Assembly (NCBI GenBank): GCA_020636255.1
Contig: JACJYE010000004.1
Span: 372,001-436,000 of the forward strand
Reading direction: 5' to 3'
DNA length: 64,000 bases
Source: Lewinellaceae bacterium
GTDB taxonomy: Bacteria > Bacteroidota > Bacteroidia > Chitinophagales > Saprospiraceae
A program made the position numbers and the translations under genes. Positions 45,001 through 53,743 of this stretch are shown here, piece after piece (the stretch's first letter is position 1; each line of letters starts with the position of its first letter). The notes beneath the pieces are model-generated. The model was not told the origin of the DNA and did no database searches. It saw nothing but the letters and a program-made list of their open reading frames with translations.

Positions 45001-46969
45001 GCGGCTGAAGGTCCAGTTTGTTGACCCTGGCGTCAAAATTGAAAGCGGGCACGGTATCCGTAAAATCGACGGCGCCCTGGAAGGAGAAGTCGATATTGTC
45101 ATCCTGGATGGCGAAATCACCCCGAAAGAGGTTTTTCTTCAGGTCGCCCGTGAGTGTGGCGTTCTGGTAATTATAACCTTTGAAGACAAAACTTTGCACC
45201 TGTGCGCTCAGTGAAGCGCTCACGGTTTCCAGGTTCAGCCCTACGCCGTTCTTGACTTCAGACGTAAAGTTGACCAGGCCGAAATCCGTGTTCTCCGACC
45301 AGCTGCCCAGGTCGAAATCGATCAGGGCCAGTTTACCGGAATAGTTTGCCTTTTCCCGGCCGTTCTTGAGGTCCATACGCATGTCCATGGTCGCCCTGCC
45401 CAAAGAGGTAGAAAGGTCGCCATAGGCAACGAAGTCCAGGAAATAGCCGTCGAATCGGCCACTGAAATTCAGCCTGTCCAACCTGTCGAAATTGGCAGGT
45501 GGGCTGAAATTGGGTATGAGCTGCCGCAGGGTGGCCATATTAGTCTTCAGGCGCGAGAGGTCGAGGTTGAGAGATTCGCTGCGGCGCACGGTCAGGTCGT
45601 GGCTACTGAAGCCCCCTTCCACGATCAGGCTGTTGTCTTCCAGGGCGATCAGCAGGTTCTCTCCGTCGAGGCTGTTCACCCGCCCTTTGACCAGGCCATT
45701 GAGAAAGACCTTGCGGTAACGGTTCAGCGCAAAAAAGGTGTTCTGTTTCAGGCCCGGCGCGAATGTCATGATATCGCGCAGGGTCACGGAAGCATCGTGC
45801 AGATGGACCCCCATGCGCACGCGGGCCGGAAAGTCCTTGAAAGCCTCATAAGTGGTATAGCGGAAGGTTAGCGTATCGCCCAGAGTGCTGTAGGGCGTTT
45901 TGAGCTTCATGCCATTGAGGGTTACCCCTCTGCACCAGACGCGCGCCTCATCGGCCGTGAGATCGTCCAGCACGAATCCGCTTTCATCACGCAGGGACAG
46001 CTGCCTTACCTGGCCTTCAAAGTCGAGGCTGTCGGAACAGAACGAAAACTTGTTGATGCCTATATTAATATCATAGACCTCCATGTGCTGATAATCCAGC
46101 TCATCGAGAGGTGTCGTTTTCACCGGAGCGTTGCGGTAGTTATGCAAAGAGAACTTCCCGCCTTTCAGGAGAAAGGCGCCAATGGTGGCGTAAAAGGGCT
46201 GCCCGGCTTCCGTTCCCTCATCCACACTTTGGGGATCCGGCGCTGCGCCTTCCTCAGGAGGCAAAGGTTTTTCAGGAAAGGCGAACACACTGATGTGGGG
46301 TTGCTCAAGGGTAACGGAACGTACGTGGATGAGGTTGTCAGGAAGGCTGAACTCGTCAAAAACGAGGGCGCCCTTTTCCAGGAAAACGGATAAGCGCTGT
46401 CCCTGCACCTCATCTTCCTTCAGGAATTGCACCGCCCGCAAGGACAACTTTTTCACTTGCAGGTTGAAAGGTTTTTTTTCCTTTTGCACGGCCAGCGTAT
46501 CAGGAGTGAACAAGCGGCCCAGCAGCACCTGAATGTTGGTCTGGTACGCCCCTTCGCCCTTGCGGATATTGACCACAGCGCTATCCAGCTGCGCTTCGTC
46601 GATCACCAGGCCGTGCCTGAAGTAACGCACCGGGTTGATGTTGATATTGGCAAAAAGGCGTTTACTGTAAATAGCCGTATCGCCGGGCTCGAGGCCTTCC
46701 ACATAAAAGCCCTCCAGAATAAGGCGGTCGAGAAAAATGATATTGAGGCGGTCGATCGTGACCGTGGTTTCCATCTTTTTTCCGAGGTAGGAAGTCACAC
46801 GCTTGGCCAGCCAGCTCTGCACGGCAGGGATCTGTAGAACCAGAGAAAGTGCCAGAAACAAAAGGGCCGCGCCCACTGCCAGGCGCTTCAGCCACAGCAG
46901 GGCCTTTTTGGCTACCCCCTGCCAGCGCGGCTGTTCCTCTAGTTCCTGAATGTCCGTATTCTCCTGCAT
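42053..46969 (-). CDS. tamB-like: TamB-like translocation/assembly module protein
   Basis: 1638 residues. A cytosolic stub (MQENTDIQELEEQPRWQG) leads to one membrane anchor at about 25-48 (LKRLAVGAALLFLALSLVLQIPAVQ), then a very long beta-helical AsmA/TamB body that spans the periplasm. The C-terminal DUF490 domain (from about 1200) includes RGDYLFTLYNVVNKDFAIKQGG and a C-terminal LEVGTGLSFRREF. TamB-type proteins bridge inner and outer membranes and carry phospholipids or aid barrel assembly. No tamA/BamA homologue is adjacent. Confidence 0.93.
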   Translation of the reverse strand: MQENTDIQELEEQPRWQGVAKKALLWLKRLAVGAALLFLALSLVLQIPAVQSWLAKRVTSYLGKKMETTVTIDRLNIIFLDRLILEGFYVEGLEPGDTAIYSKRLFANININPVRYFRHGLVIDEAQLDSAVVNIRKGEGAYQTNIQVLLGRLFTPDTLAVQKEKKPFNLQVKKLSLRAVQFLKEDEVQGQRLSVFLEKGALVFDEFSLPDNLIHVRSVTLEQPHISVFAFPEKPLPPEEGAAPDPQSVDEGTEAGQPFYATIGAFLLKGGKFSLHNYRNAPVKTTPLDELDYQHMEVYDINIGINKFSFCSDSLDFEGQVRQLSLRDESGFVLDDLTADEARVWCRGVTLNGMKLKTPYSTLGDTLTFRYTTYEAFKDFPARVRMGVHLHDASVTLRDIMTFAPGLKQNTFFALNRYRKVFLNGLVKGRVNSLDGENLLIALEDNSLIVEGGFSSHDLTVRRSESLNLDLSRLKTNMATLRQLIPNFSPPANFDRLDRLNFSGRFDGYFLDFVAYGDLSTSLGRATMDMRMDLKNGREKANYSGKLALIDFDLGSWSENTDFGLVNFTSEVKNGVGLNLETVSASLSAQVQSFVFKGYNYQNATLTGDLKKNLFRGDFAIQDDNIDFSFQGAVDFTDTVPAFNFDARVNKLDLQPLNLSSQGILLSGDITLNLKNSRLSDMEGEGRVRNLTILHSRLGKAFIDSVAFRSQFIGPRRKLFTVNSDVADASLEGVFDIEQVPAAFIQYLERNYPEFFKRLGMKAPEKPAGNYAFRYDARIYDTKNLLAMADSNLGPIKEGVLEGYFDNIRDSILVSMYLPQFKYGKIALNDVGVDARLEQSAGKVDFIILEPVLNDKTHFSKVTVLGILKRDTFELGLNYQSEGQSIFDLDKLNLNAQVYMPDSLNYRVEFSQSNLVILNRPWLINDRNYITFRKGSIDTRNFLLTSADKEIRLEGVGKRGLRLSLNNFDFNFIDEIWDYEALDFGGRFTVVAEVGDIFEMKNIQATVLADTFRVNDDDWGALRLDANADNPKSPFYGYLSITKDTSQLLVEGSFNPVALDEGTKPSEEMAANYFNINASISGFPLSIAEYWIGSSVSNTVGAVGGNIRINGLPGKPHLAGFLTVRNGGTTVDFLKTRYTFDQALVRMDDHYLFDASDTDVKDKYGNKAKLFGGITHQKLKDLAINARLETNRFLALDTEKGDNELFYGHALGQGDVLFNGPLNKIDIYVNATVGEGTRLVIPVSYGSDASELSYINFRQRSKPTNEEDVERRQEATGINLEMDLIITEEAQGEIVFDEQAGDVIKGQGRGNIRILVPRNGAFQMYGDYIIERGDYLFTLYNVVNKDFAIKQGGVISWSGDPFGAKIRLEAEYKDLSTSVANFIQEYLVDVPSDIKNDASKATKIDLTMELRGDLLSPVINFDIEFPQLTGQLKTYTDSKLRVLKQDPNELNRQVFGLIVVGQFLPSDLAIQGSKIFYNTVSEFVSNQLSMLLTELFSEFFSDGSAFSGIDLDIAYNQYQSADLGEGQDISGGDEFQVQLRQEFFNDRLTILVGGNVDIGNSARAAPGSSGTFVGNDLVIEYVLNQDRTMKLRVYQRLEPDIGGGSRLEVGTGLSFRREFDNFGEFLDSFRRAAKKMKN

Positions 46970-47061
46970 ACTCCTTCTTTACAACCTAAAAACCCTGCGA
47001 ATATATTCAATGGATACCGCATTTAACGCATGTTCAGCGGCCTTACGGCCGGGGCTTGCAA

Positions 47062-48483
47062 TCATTTTAAAACGTTCAGGGACAAGGTTCTAATATCTAT
47101 TCGGATACCTAACACATTATCGCCCAGTTGTGTTTCATAAGCGTGCAGGGCCTTCAGGGCCTCTTCCTGTTTTTCGTATAAAGGGCCGAAAAAGACCACA
47201 TACCCGTCGTCCTTGCCCTCGAAGCAGCCCAGCCACAGCGCGCTGCATTCCAGGGCGTACTGGCTCAGGCTGAGTATTCGCGTTTCCGCTGCCGTATAGG
47301 AAGGATATACCCCTTCCTGAAGGACATAGGCCTGCCCCGTGATGTTGCGCAGGCGCGAGCAATCGTAAACGGCCATCGGCTCTGAACCCGGGGTGGAAAG
47401 CAGGAAATCCGGCTGGCGCCGCCGCTTGGCGGATGCCGCCGCAGAAGCGGCTTCGGCTACAGGCTCCTGTGGCGCCAGGTCGATATAGGGGCGGGTGTCC
47501 TTTTCCCGCAGAATGGGTGGGGGCCAAACGTATGGCGTATCGACGACGAAACTGGAATCCTGCATGTTCTCGGCACGGTTGTTCAGCGCCTGGGTTACCG
47601 CCATCCGTTTGAGGTAGGCCTGTTCTTCCTCCGTCACTACATCCTTTTTCTGCGTTTCCAGATACAACACGCCAAAGAACATCAGGACGGAGATCGACAG
47701 AAGGGCAGCCTGGTAACGGAACCGGCTTTTAAAACGCATGAAGTTCGCCGCGTTAAACTGCCGCATCCATTCCGGGTAGTTACTTTCGCTCGTAATGCGG
47801 GCCAGCTCGGCCTGGCTAAACAGCCGAAGCCGCTTGCGGCGGCTTTTGAAAAGGTCGGTTCGCGAAGGCGTGATCTGCATTAACAACGGGCCATGCTCGC
47901 GCACCACGATCAACCCGAATCCGTTGCGGATGCACTGCCGGCGAAGCTCTACGTAGTAGTGGTCGTCGTAATAATTGGCAAACACATCTTCGCCAATAGC
48001 GATCCACTGCTCATCGACGAAGTATTGCTTGAACTGTTCGACTGCATAGATATAACGATACCGGCGCATGCGGCGAAACAAGGAGATATACAACAAGTAG
48101 AGCACGAGGAACGACAACAGATAAACACCTACGCAACCTAAAGGCGTGATCGTTTTAAAGGTAAAAACAAACGCAATATTGCCTGCAACCAGTATGGCCG
48201 CTGCTAACAGCGAGGACACCGCTACCCCATCCCAGTTCAGCAGCGCTTTACGCAGCGTGTAGCGGACTTCGTTTTTCGTATCCAGCGAGGTAGCTTCGAA
48301 AGTAGCGTGGAATATCTCGCCTCCGGGTTTGGGGAACGACAGGTACCCATCGGCAATGATGCCCCCCGCCCCCCGCATGTCGGAACTGAGGGTCGTCACC
48401 CCTTCCCGCTGCCTGTAGCGGTAGTGGGCCTTCAGAAACTGCAACGTCTTCTTCTTTATCTCGTTCTCTGACAGGCCGTGCAT
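47062..48483 (-). CDS. Membrane protein with SPOR-like C-terminus (hypothetical)
   Basis: 473 residues. An N-terminal soluble part of about 85 residues (restriction-endonuclease-like features HATFEATSLDTKNEV), two adjacent membrane segments at about 85-140, a basic cytosolic segment (PSRTDLFKSRRKRLRLF), a third membrane segment at about 255-275, and a C-terminal 90-residue domain (VYDCSRLRNITGQAYVLQEG, VVFFGPLYEKQEEALKALHAY) that resembles SPOR. SPOR domains bind denuded glycan, so a cell wall or division link is possible. It follows folP in the same direction. Confidence 0.7.
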   Translation of the reverse strand: MHGLSENEIKKKTLQFLKAHYRYRQREGVTTLSSDMRGAGGIIADGYLSFPKPGGEIFHATFEATSLDTKNEVRYTLRKALLNWDGVAVSSLLAAAILVAGNIAFVFTFKTITPLGCVGVYLLSFLVLYLLYISLFRRMRRYRYIYAVEQFKQYFVDEQWIAIGEDVFANYYDDHYYVELRRQCIRNGFGLIVVREHGPLLMQITPSRTDLFKSRRKRLRLFSQAELARITSESNYPEWMRQFNAANFMRFKSRFRYQAALLSISVLMFFGVLYLETQKKDVVTEEEQAYLKRMAVTQALNNRAENMQDSSFVVDTPYVWPPPILREKDTRPYIDLAPQEPVAEAASAAASAKRRRQPDFLLSTPGSEPMAVYDCSRLRNITGQAYVLQEGVYPSYTAAETRILSLSQYALECSALWLGCFEGKDDGYVVFFGPLYEKQEEALKALHAYETQLGDNVLGIRIDIRTLSLNVLK

Positions 48484-48510
48484 TTGTTTATTTTTTTAGC
48501 CAATGGCCGG

Positions 48511-49353
48511 CTACGCATTTTCCAATTGCTCCCACAATTTAATGGTTTCTACAGCGGGCCGCACATCATGCACCCTTAGAATTTTAGCGCCCTGCTGCAG
48601 AGCCACCATGTGCAGGGCAGTTGTACCGTTGAGCGCATCCGCCGCTTTGATGCCCAGCGCGCGGTTTACCATCGATTTTCGGGAAAGCCCCACAAGCACG
48701 GGGCAGTCCAGGCACTGCAACACATGCAGGTTCTTCAGCAGCTGGTAATTGTGGGTTACCGTTTTTCCAAAGCCGAAGCCGGGGTCCACCACAATATCTT
48801 TAAGGCCAAGGGCGCGCAGTTTACCCACTTCCGCGATCAGAAAATCCAGCACTTCCAGCACCACATTTTCATAAACCGGCTCCTGTTGCATCGTTTCGGG
48901 TGTACCCTGCATGTGCATCAGCACATACGGCACATTCAAAGAGGCCACCGTTTCGTAAAAGCCCTCGTCCATACGCCCGGCAGAGATATCATTGATGATC
49001 GAAGCCCCGGCCGCCACGCTTTCCCTGGCCACTCTGGCCCGAACGGTATCGATGGAGAGCAGCGCTTCGGGGAAGCGGGCATGGATGGCCTCAATTGCCG
49101 GCACAACACGCTCTAATTCAGCAGACTCCGACACAAAAGCAGCGCCGGGCCTCGTCGACATCCCTCCGACATCGATGATGGCGGCCCCTTCTTCCAGCAA
49201 CTGCCCGACATGGGCCAGCACGGCGTCCAGGCTGGTATAACGCCCGCCATCGAAAAAGGAGTCGGGCGTTAGGTTGAGGATACCCATGGCAACAGGCCGT
49301 TCCAGGCTAAGCAGGCGGCCTTGGCAGTTAATGGCGAGCTGTGGGTCGAGCAT
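48511..49353 (-). CDS. folP: Dihydropteroate synthase
   Basis: About 280 residues from the ATG at 49353 (MLDPQLAINCQGRLLSLERP); an upstream ATG at 49383 would add ten hydrophobic residues and is unlikely. FolP joins p-aminobenzoate to dihydropterin pyrophosphate in folate synthesis and is the sulfonamide target. Conserved motifs MGILNLTPDSFFDGG, DVGGMSTRPGA, IINDISAG, DPGFGFGKT, GLSRKSM and the terminal RVHDV are all present. Confidence 0.97.
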   Translation of the reverse strand: MLDPQLAINCQGRLLSLERPVAMGILNLTPDSFFDGGRYTSLDAVLAHVGQLLEEGAAIIDVGGMSTRPGAAFVSESAELERVVPAIEAIHARFPEALLSIDTVRARVARESVAAGASIINDISAGRMDEGFYETVASLNVPYVLMHMQGTPETMQQEPVYENVVLEVLDFLIAEVGKLRALGLKDIVVDPGFGFGKTVTHNYQLLKNLHVLQCLDCPVLVGLSRKSMVNRALGIKAADALNGTTALHMVALQQGAKILRVHDVRPAVETIKLWEQLENA

Positions 49354-49517
49354 ATATGCTAGCGTTATGATGGCCAGGGCCATCGACAGGGCAAAGGTAA
49401 GCCGTTTTGGGGCTGCATCAATAGCTTTAAAAAAATCAAATATACAAAGCCCTACTTACCATTTACTTTGGCCGTAATAATAGTAAAAAAGTAAAACACT
49501 GCTTGGCCGGAATTTGT

Positions 49518-49525
49518 TACCTTTG
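49518..49525 (+). promoter_or_regulatory. -7 box upstream of the DUF4230-like gene
   Basis: TACCTTTG, an exact TAnnTTTG match. The nearest TTG leaves only 12 bases. It would give a leader of about 110 bases. Confidence 0.35.
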
Positions 49526-49642
49526 ATGGCTGTAATGCGTCCAAACAAAAGCACCTTAGGAATCCTCAAATAATTGACACCTTTTATCTCCAAAAGCGGC
49601 CTCCTAACAAGCTCTTTGGGAATGACTGAATAGCAAAGCATC

Positions 49643-50854
49643 ATGGCAAAGACTAATAAATACCCCTCAGCCGGCCCCTCGCGCAAAACCACCAGGGTAT
49701 TGCTGCTCATACTGGCTGCGAGCCTTATCGGGATCATCATTTACCGGAAATGGATCTCTCCGGCAGGGTACAGCAACGTGCCCAGGGAGATGCAGCTCAA
49801 CTATATCCCTTCAGACTTCCATTTCAGCATCGATGAAGAAAAGGCCCTGGAGATCCTTTCCAACCCTCAGCGGAACAGGAAAGAATTCAACGGCCTTGTT
49901 TATGACATCAACCTGTCCATTCTCTATCATGTGGCCAACCGCATGGGGCTCAGCGAGGCCGACAAGGCGCTCATCAGGCCGGAGTACGACAAGCACCACC
50001 CCTACCTGCGCAACCTCTACTTCCACGATTTCGTGGCGCTCAAGGATACGACTTCACAGCTTTACCAGACCTGGTACGACAACGAAGGCACCAACGCCGT
50101 AGAAATACTGCGCGAAGTGGCCTCCAAATACACCTGCTTCCTGGTCACTCAGATCATGACCACCCTCGTGCCGACAAAAGGGGGCAGCATTTACGCCAAA
50201 GGGCAAAGCGTGGAAACGCCCTGCGGGCTGGCCATGCAGGAAGCCCTCAGCCCCATACTGAAAAAACTGGAAGACAGGGCTGCCATCCAGGACTTTAGCC
50301 GGTCGAGGGGCCTGTTACAGGAAAAAGTGGAAAAAGTGATCGCCGAGCTGGCCACGATGGAGGTGCGCGATAAAAAAGGGCTCAGCAAACAGCTTAAAAC
50401 GAAAGTACTGGGGTTCAACGTCTCCAGCTCCGATATCGAGATCACCGCCATCAGCATCCTCAAGGTGGGCTTTCGCCTGAACGATTATTTTGACGTCAGC
50501 CTCAATTCCCGGCAGGGCCTGGTCACCATCACCTTACCCGAACCGACGATATTGTCGCACGAGGTATACCCCAAGGTCGAAAACCTCGACATAGGCTGGT
50601 TGCGCGAGGTGCAGGACGCCGACTTCAACCGGACCTTCAACCTGCTGCGCGCCGAGTTCAGGCGGGAAGCGCTGGAGAGCGACATCAAGGACAAGGCAAA
50701 AAAACAGGCCATCGAGCTGATGAATACGATGTTTGCCCCGGTGGTAAGCAGCCTGAACAACCGATATAAGTTGCAGGTCAAATTCAGGGAAACCGGAGAA
50801 AACCCCGAATTTGACCCCGAGCAATCGGCAGCAGCAGAGTATCAGTACGAGTAA
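49643..50854 (+). CDS. Membrane-anchored DUF4230-like protein
   Basis: 403 residues. A basic N-terminus and one membrane segment at about 19-36 (VLLLILAASLIGIIIY) place the rest in the periplasm. The C-terminal half (about 230-390) has the DUF4230 pattern: ISILKVGFRLNDYFDVSL, VTITLPEPTILSHEVYPKVENLDIGWLREVQD, then a long amphipathic helix ending FAPVVSSLNNRYKLQVKF. The central part (residues 60-220) is not recognised. The function is unknown. Confidence 0.72.
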   Translation: MAKTNKYPSAGPSRKTTRVLLLILAASLIGIIIYRKWISPAGYSNVPREMQLNYIPSDFHFSIDEEKALEILSNPQRNRKEFNGLVYDINLSILYHVANRMGLSEADKALIRPEYDKHHPYLRNLYFHDFVALKDTTSQLYQTWYDNEGTNAVEILREVASKYTCFLVTQIMTTLVPTKGGSIYAKGQSVETPCGLAMQEALSPILKKLEDRAAIQDFSRSRGLLQEKVEKVIAELATMEVRDKKGLSKQLKTKVLGFNVSSSDIEITAISILKVGFRLNDYFDVSLNSRQGLVTITLPEPTILSHEVYPKVENLDIGWLREVQDADFNRTFNLLRAEFRREALESDIKDKAKKQAIELMNTMFAPVVSSLNNRYKLQVKFRETGENPEFDPEQSAAAEYQYE

Positions 50855-50944
50855 GGCAGAGCGCCCTTATCTAAACTAAGTCTAAATAGATTTGTTGAAT
50901 TGGCGTTGGTTGGCTATTTTAGCACAGTACATGTCCCGATTCCA

Positions 50945-51616
50945 ATGCAAACCATTTCTATTGTTCTAGCTGACGCACAGTATCTTATCCGGTTAGGGCT
51001 CCGGCACCTGCTTTCCGGCAGCGCAATATTCAGAATAGCAGGCGAGGCCAAAGACGAAGCGGAGCTCATGGAATTACTCGCCACCAGCCGGCCCAGGGTG
51101 GCCATACTCGACTACAACCAGCCGGGAGCGTTCAGTATCCATACGGTAAAACGAATACGGGCTGCGCACCCGGAAACCCACCTGCTTGTCATCAGCGCCG
51201 ACGAGTCGAAAGAGCACATCTTTCAGATACTGGAACTGGGTGTGAACAGTTTTCTCACCAAATCCTGTGATGAACAGGAGATCATTGATGCCATCAATGC
51301 ATCGGCCAGGGGGGAAAAGTTCTTCTGCACAAAGATCCTGGATTACCTGCTGGAGCGCACGTTCTCCAAAGGCCCTGAAAGCTCCTGCGCCGCAACCCCG
51401 CTCACGGCCCGCGAAATAGAGGTCGTGAAGCTCATCGCCCGGGGGCTCATCGCCAAAGAGATCGCCGGGGAACTCAACCTGAGCCCGCATACCATATATA
51501 CCCACCGCAAGAAGATCATGAAAAAACTACAGCTTAATTCCGCTTCCGAACTGGTGCTGTACGCCGTTCACACCGGACTGATAAAAGCCGATGCCGTCGC
51601 CCTGCAATCTTTTTAG
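50945..51616 (+). CDS. LuxR/NarL-type response regulator (orphan)
   Basis: About 223 residues from the ATG at 50945 (MQTISIVLADAQYLIRLGLR); an upstream in-frame TTG at 50900 is unlikely. The receiver domain carries the phospho-acceptor Asp in VAILDYNQPG and the switch residues in LLVISADE and FLTKSCDE. The C-terminal LuxR helix-turn-helix is LTAREIEVVKLIARGLIAKEIAGELNLSPHTIYTHRKKIMKKL. No histidine kinase is adjacent. The LysM protein starts 124 bases downstream. Confidence 0.93.
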   Translation: MQTISIVLADAQYLIRLGLRHLLSGSAIFRIAGEAKDEAELMELLATSRPRVAILDYNQPGAFSIHTVKRIRAAHPETHLLVISADESKEHIFQILELGVNSFLTKSCDEQEIIDAINASARGEKFFCTKILDYLLERTFSKGPESSCAATPLTAREIEVVKLIARGLIAKEIAGELNLSPHTIYTHRKKIMKKLQLNSASELVLYAVHTGLIKADAVALQSF

Positions 51617-51740
51617 CCCTCCGAGCGTTAACGATTTGGCAACAAAACGCAGCAAAAATCGTACACTTGCATAAGTTACTGATTTATTTTACCTTACTTC
51701 GGTTTATGCACCTGGAACACATTGATCAAATTATCACACT

Positions 51741-53642
51741 ATGAAAAAGTTCCTGATTGCCTCTCTATTCGCTTGCGCCTTTGCAGTGAGCGCTTATTCC
51801 GCCAACCTGTATATCTTATACGACCCGGCCTGTATGGACCGCCTGGAGTACACCTATCTCAACAATGAGAACGGCGCCCCCTATATCTCCTATCATGTTA
51901 CTTCCATACCCGGCGAAAAGATCATCCTGGACGTAGGCACAGAGAGCGATGTTGTCCAGACATTCCCTCCCGCCCAGTTCATCCGGTGCAACAACGCCGT
52001 TTTTGACGAAAAACTGGTCAACGACATCAACAGCAATATAGACCGGGTATTCATCGTGGTCAAAAAAGGGGAAAACAGTTATCAGGCCTCCCCTATTATT
52101 TACGCCGCCCGCTACCTGCGCGCCGAAGACTACATCCTCTACGACTCGCCCAAATACCGCTTCCAGTTCGACCTGAAAATGGGCACCATCGGGGAGAACA
52201 TCGCTTTGCGCAACCCCAAGGCCACGGTATATTTCGAAGGGCGGCTCGAAAATGACTGCACCGGCGCATACCTGTTCACCCAAAACGCCGAGTTTGCCGG
52301 CAACCCCCATACCGACCTGGTGCTCGTCCCCGAGGTCGGCATCGTGGAAGAGCGCAGCGGCATCAACGTTGAAGATGCCCTCAAAAACACCCTTACGCTT
52401 ACCCGCGTCAACGGTAAAAAACTGGACCGCTACCTCAAAAAGATCTGCAAAGGGATCGATGAACCGGAACCCACTTTGGCCGATAATGGCCAATCGGGCG
52501 AATTCATAACGGTGGGCGCCAACCAGCCGGCAAGTAATACCGAGGTGTTGACCCCAAGATCGGCCGAAGCGCTTCAGACAGCAGCCGGAGCTGCATCGAC
52601 AACGCATACCGTAGAAAAAGGGGAAACCCTTTACCGGATCTCTAAGAAATATGGTGTGACCGTAGCCCAGCTACAGGCGTGGAACAACAAGGGCAAATCC
52701 ACCACGATATTCAAGGGTGAAAAACTGCAGGTGGCGCCGGCATCGTCAACTACGCCGACGACAACGGCTAACCTGACGGCTAAAGACGGCGCAATCGTAT
52801 CGGTGCTGCCGCAATCCTTTGAGAATTCGGGCGCCACATCAACGGCGATGACCAAACAACAACGCCTGAGCGCCGCAGCTCAGGCCGCGGCAACTTCAAC
52901 GGCCTCGTCCTACCATGTCGTTGCAGCAGGTGAAACGGCGGCTTCCATCGCCATGCGTTACGGGTATACCGAGGCGCGTTTCCGCCAGTTTAACAACCTG
53001 GGCAAATACGATGTCGTAAAGATCGGGCAGGCCCTCAAAATTTCGGACTGTGATTGCCCCGACAACCAGCCGGCAAGCAGCTACCAGTCGAGCGGCACTT
53101 ATACCAATACTCAGCCTGCAACGGCCAACCAGGGCCTGTTGTATGCCCGTTCGCCGCAGGCCACTACCACGACGACACCCACAGAAATGAATTATACCGC
53201 TTCAAAGGCGCCGGAAACGGAATCCTTTACCAATGACGCTTTTAACCGCACCACTACCACCGACAATACGAATTTCAATACGCCCTATTTCCTCGACCGG
53301 ATCATAACGCCTGCCACTACTACTGCTGCACCAACTGAGCCCGCAGAATCTTACAGCTACACCGGCAACAGGTTAACCGATACGGGGGCTGCCGGCCAGG
53401 CGCAGGCCTCATACCCATCGACATTGTCTGCGGCTAACCTACCCATCGGGTACAGCGATGCTTCATCGGCGGGTAATACCAATATCAAAAGCGGGGAGCG
53501 CAGTTATTATATCGTAAAAGAAGGCGACACCCTATTCCGCATTGCCAGAATGTACGGGGTCACCGTGGAGCATTTACGCTCGGTGAACAACCTGGGTGCA
53601 GCCGAGGTGATCATCCCGTATCAGAAAATATACCTGAACTAG
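51741..53642 (+). CDS. Secreted protein with three LysM domains
   Basis: 633 residues with a signal peptide (LFACAFAVSAYSA). An N-terminal beta domain of about 230 residues is unassigned. Three LysM domains follow: near 288-335 (THTVEKGETLYRISKKYGVTVAQLQAWNN), near 390-435 (YHVVAAGETAASIAMRYGY, diverged), and the C-terminus at about 588-633 (YYIVKEGDTLFRIARMYGVTVEHLRSVNNLG). They are joined by Ser/Thr/Ala-rich linkers. LysM binds N-acetylglucosamine polymers, so it should sit on peptidoglycan. There is no catalytic domain; a structural role is inferred. Confidence 0.9.
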   Translation: MKKFLIASLFACAFAVSAYSANLYILYDPACMDRLEYTYLNNENGAPYISYHVTSIPGEKIILDVGTESDVVQTFPPAQFIRCNNAVFDEKLVNDINSNIDRVFIVVKKGENSYQASPIIYAARYLRAEDYILYDSPKYRFQFDLKMGTIGENIALRNPKATVYFEGRLENDCTGAYLFTQNAEFAGNPHTDLVLVPEVGIVEERSGINVEDALKNTLTLTRVNGKKLDRYLKKICKGIDEPEPTLADNGQSGEFITVGANQPASNTEVLTPRSAEALQTAAGAASTTHTVEKGETLYRISKKYGVTVAQLQAWNNKGKSTTIFKGEKLQVAPASSTTPTTTANLTAKDGAIVSVLPQSFENSGATSTAMTKQQRLSAAAQAAATSTASSYHVVAAGETAASIAMRYGYTEARFRQFNNLGKYDVVKIGQALKISDCDCPDNQPASSYQSSGTYTNTQPATANQGLLYARSPQATTTTTPTEMNYTASKAPETESFTNDAFNRTTTTDNTNFNTPYFLDRIITPATTTAAPTEPAESYSYTGNRLTDTGAAGQAQASYPSTLSAANLPIGYSDASSAGNTNIKSGERSYYIVKEGDTLFRIARMYGVTVEHLRSVNNLGAAEVIIPYQKIYLN

Positions 53643-53743
53643 CTTACAGAAAATCTTCATATACTACTTCCCTGCGCACTTTAGGCGGCAGAGGGCCCGC
53701 GCAATGCTGTTCCCGGTTTTTCCCAAAATACAAGCATTCCGCC

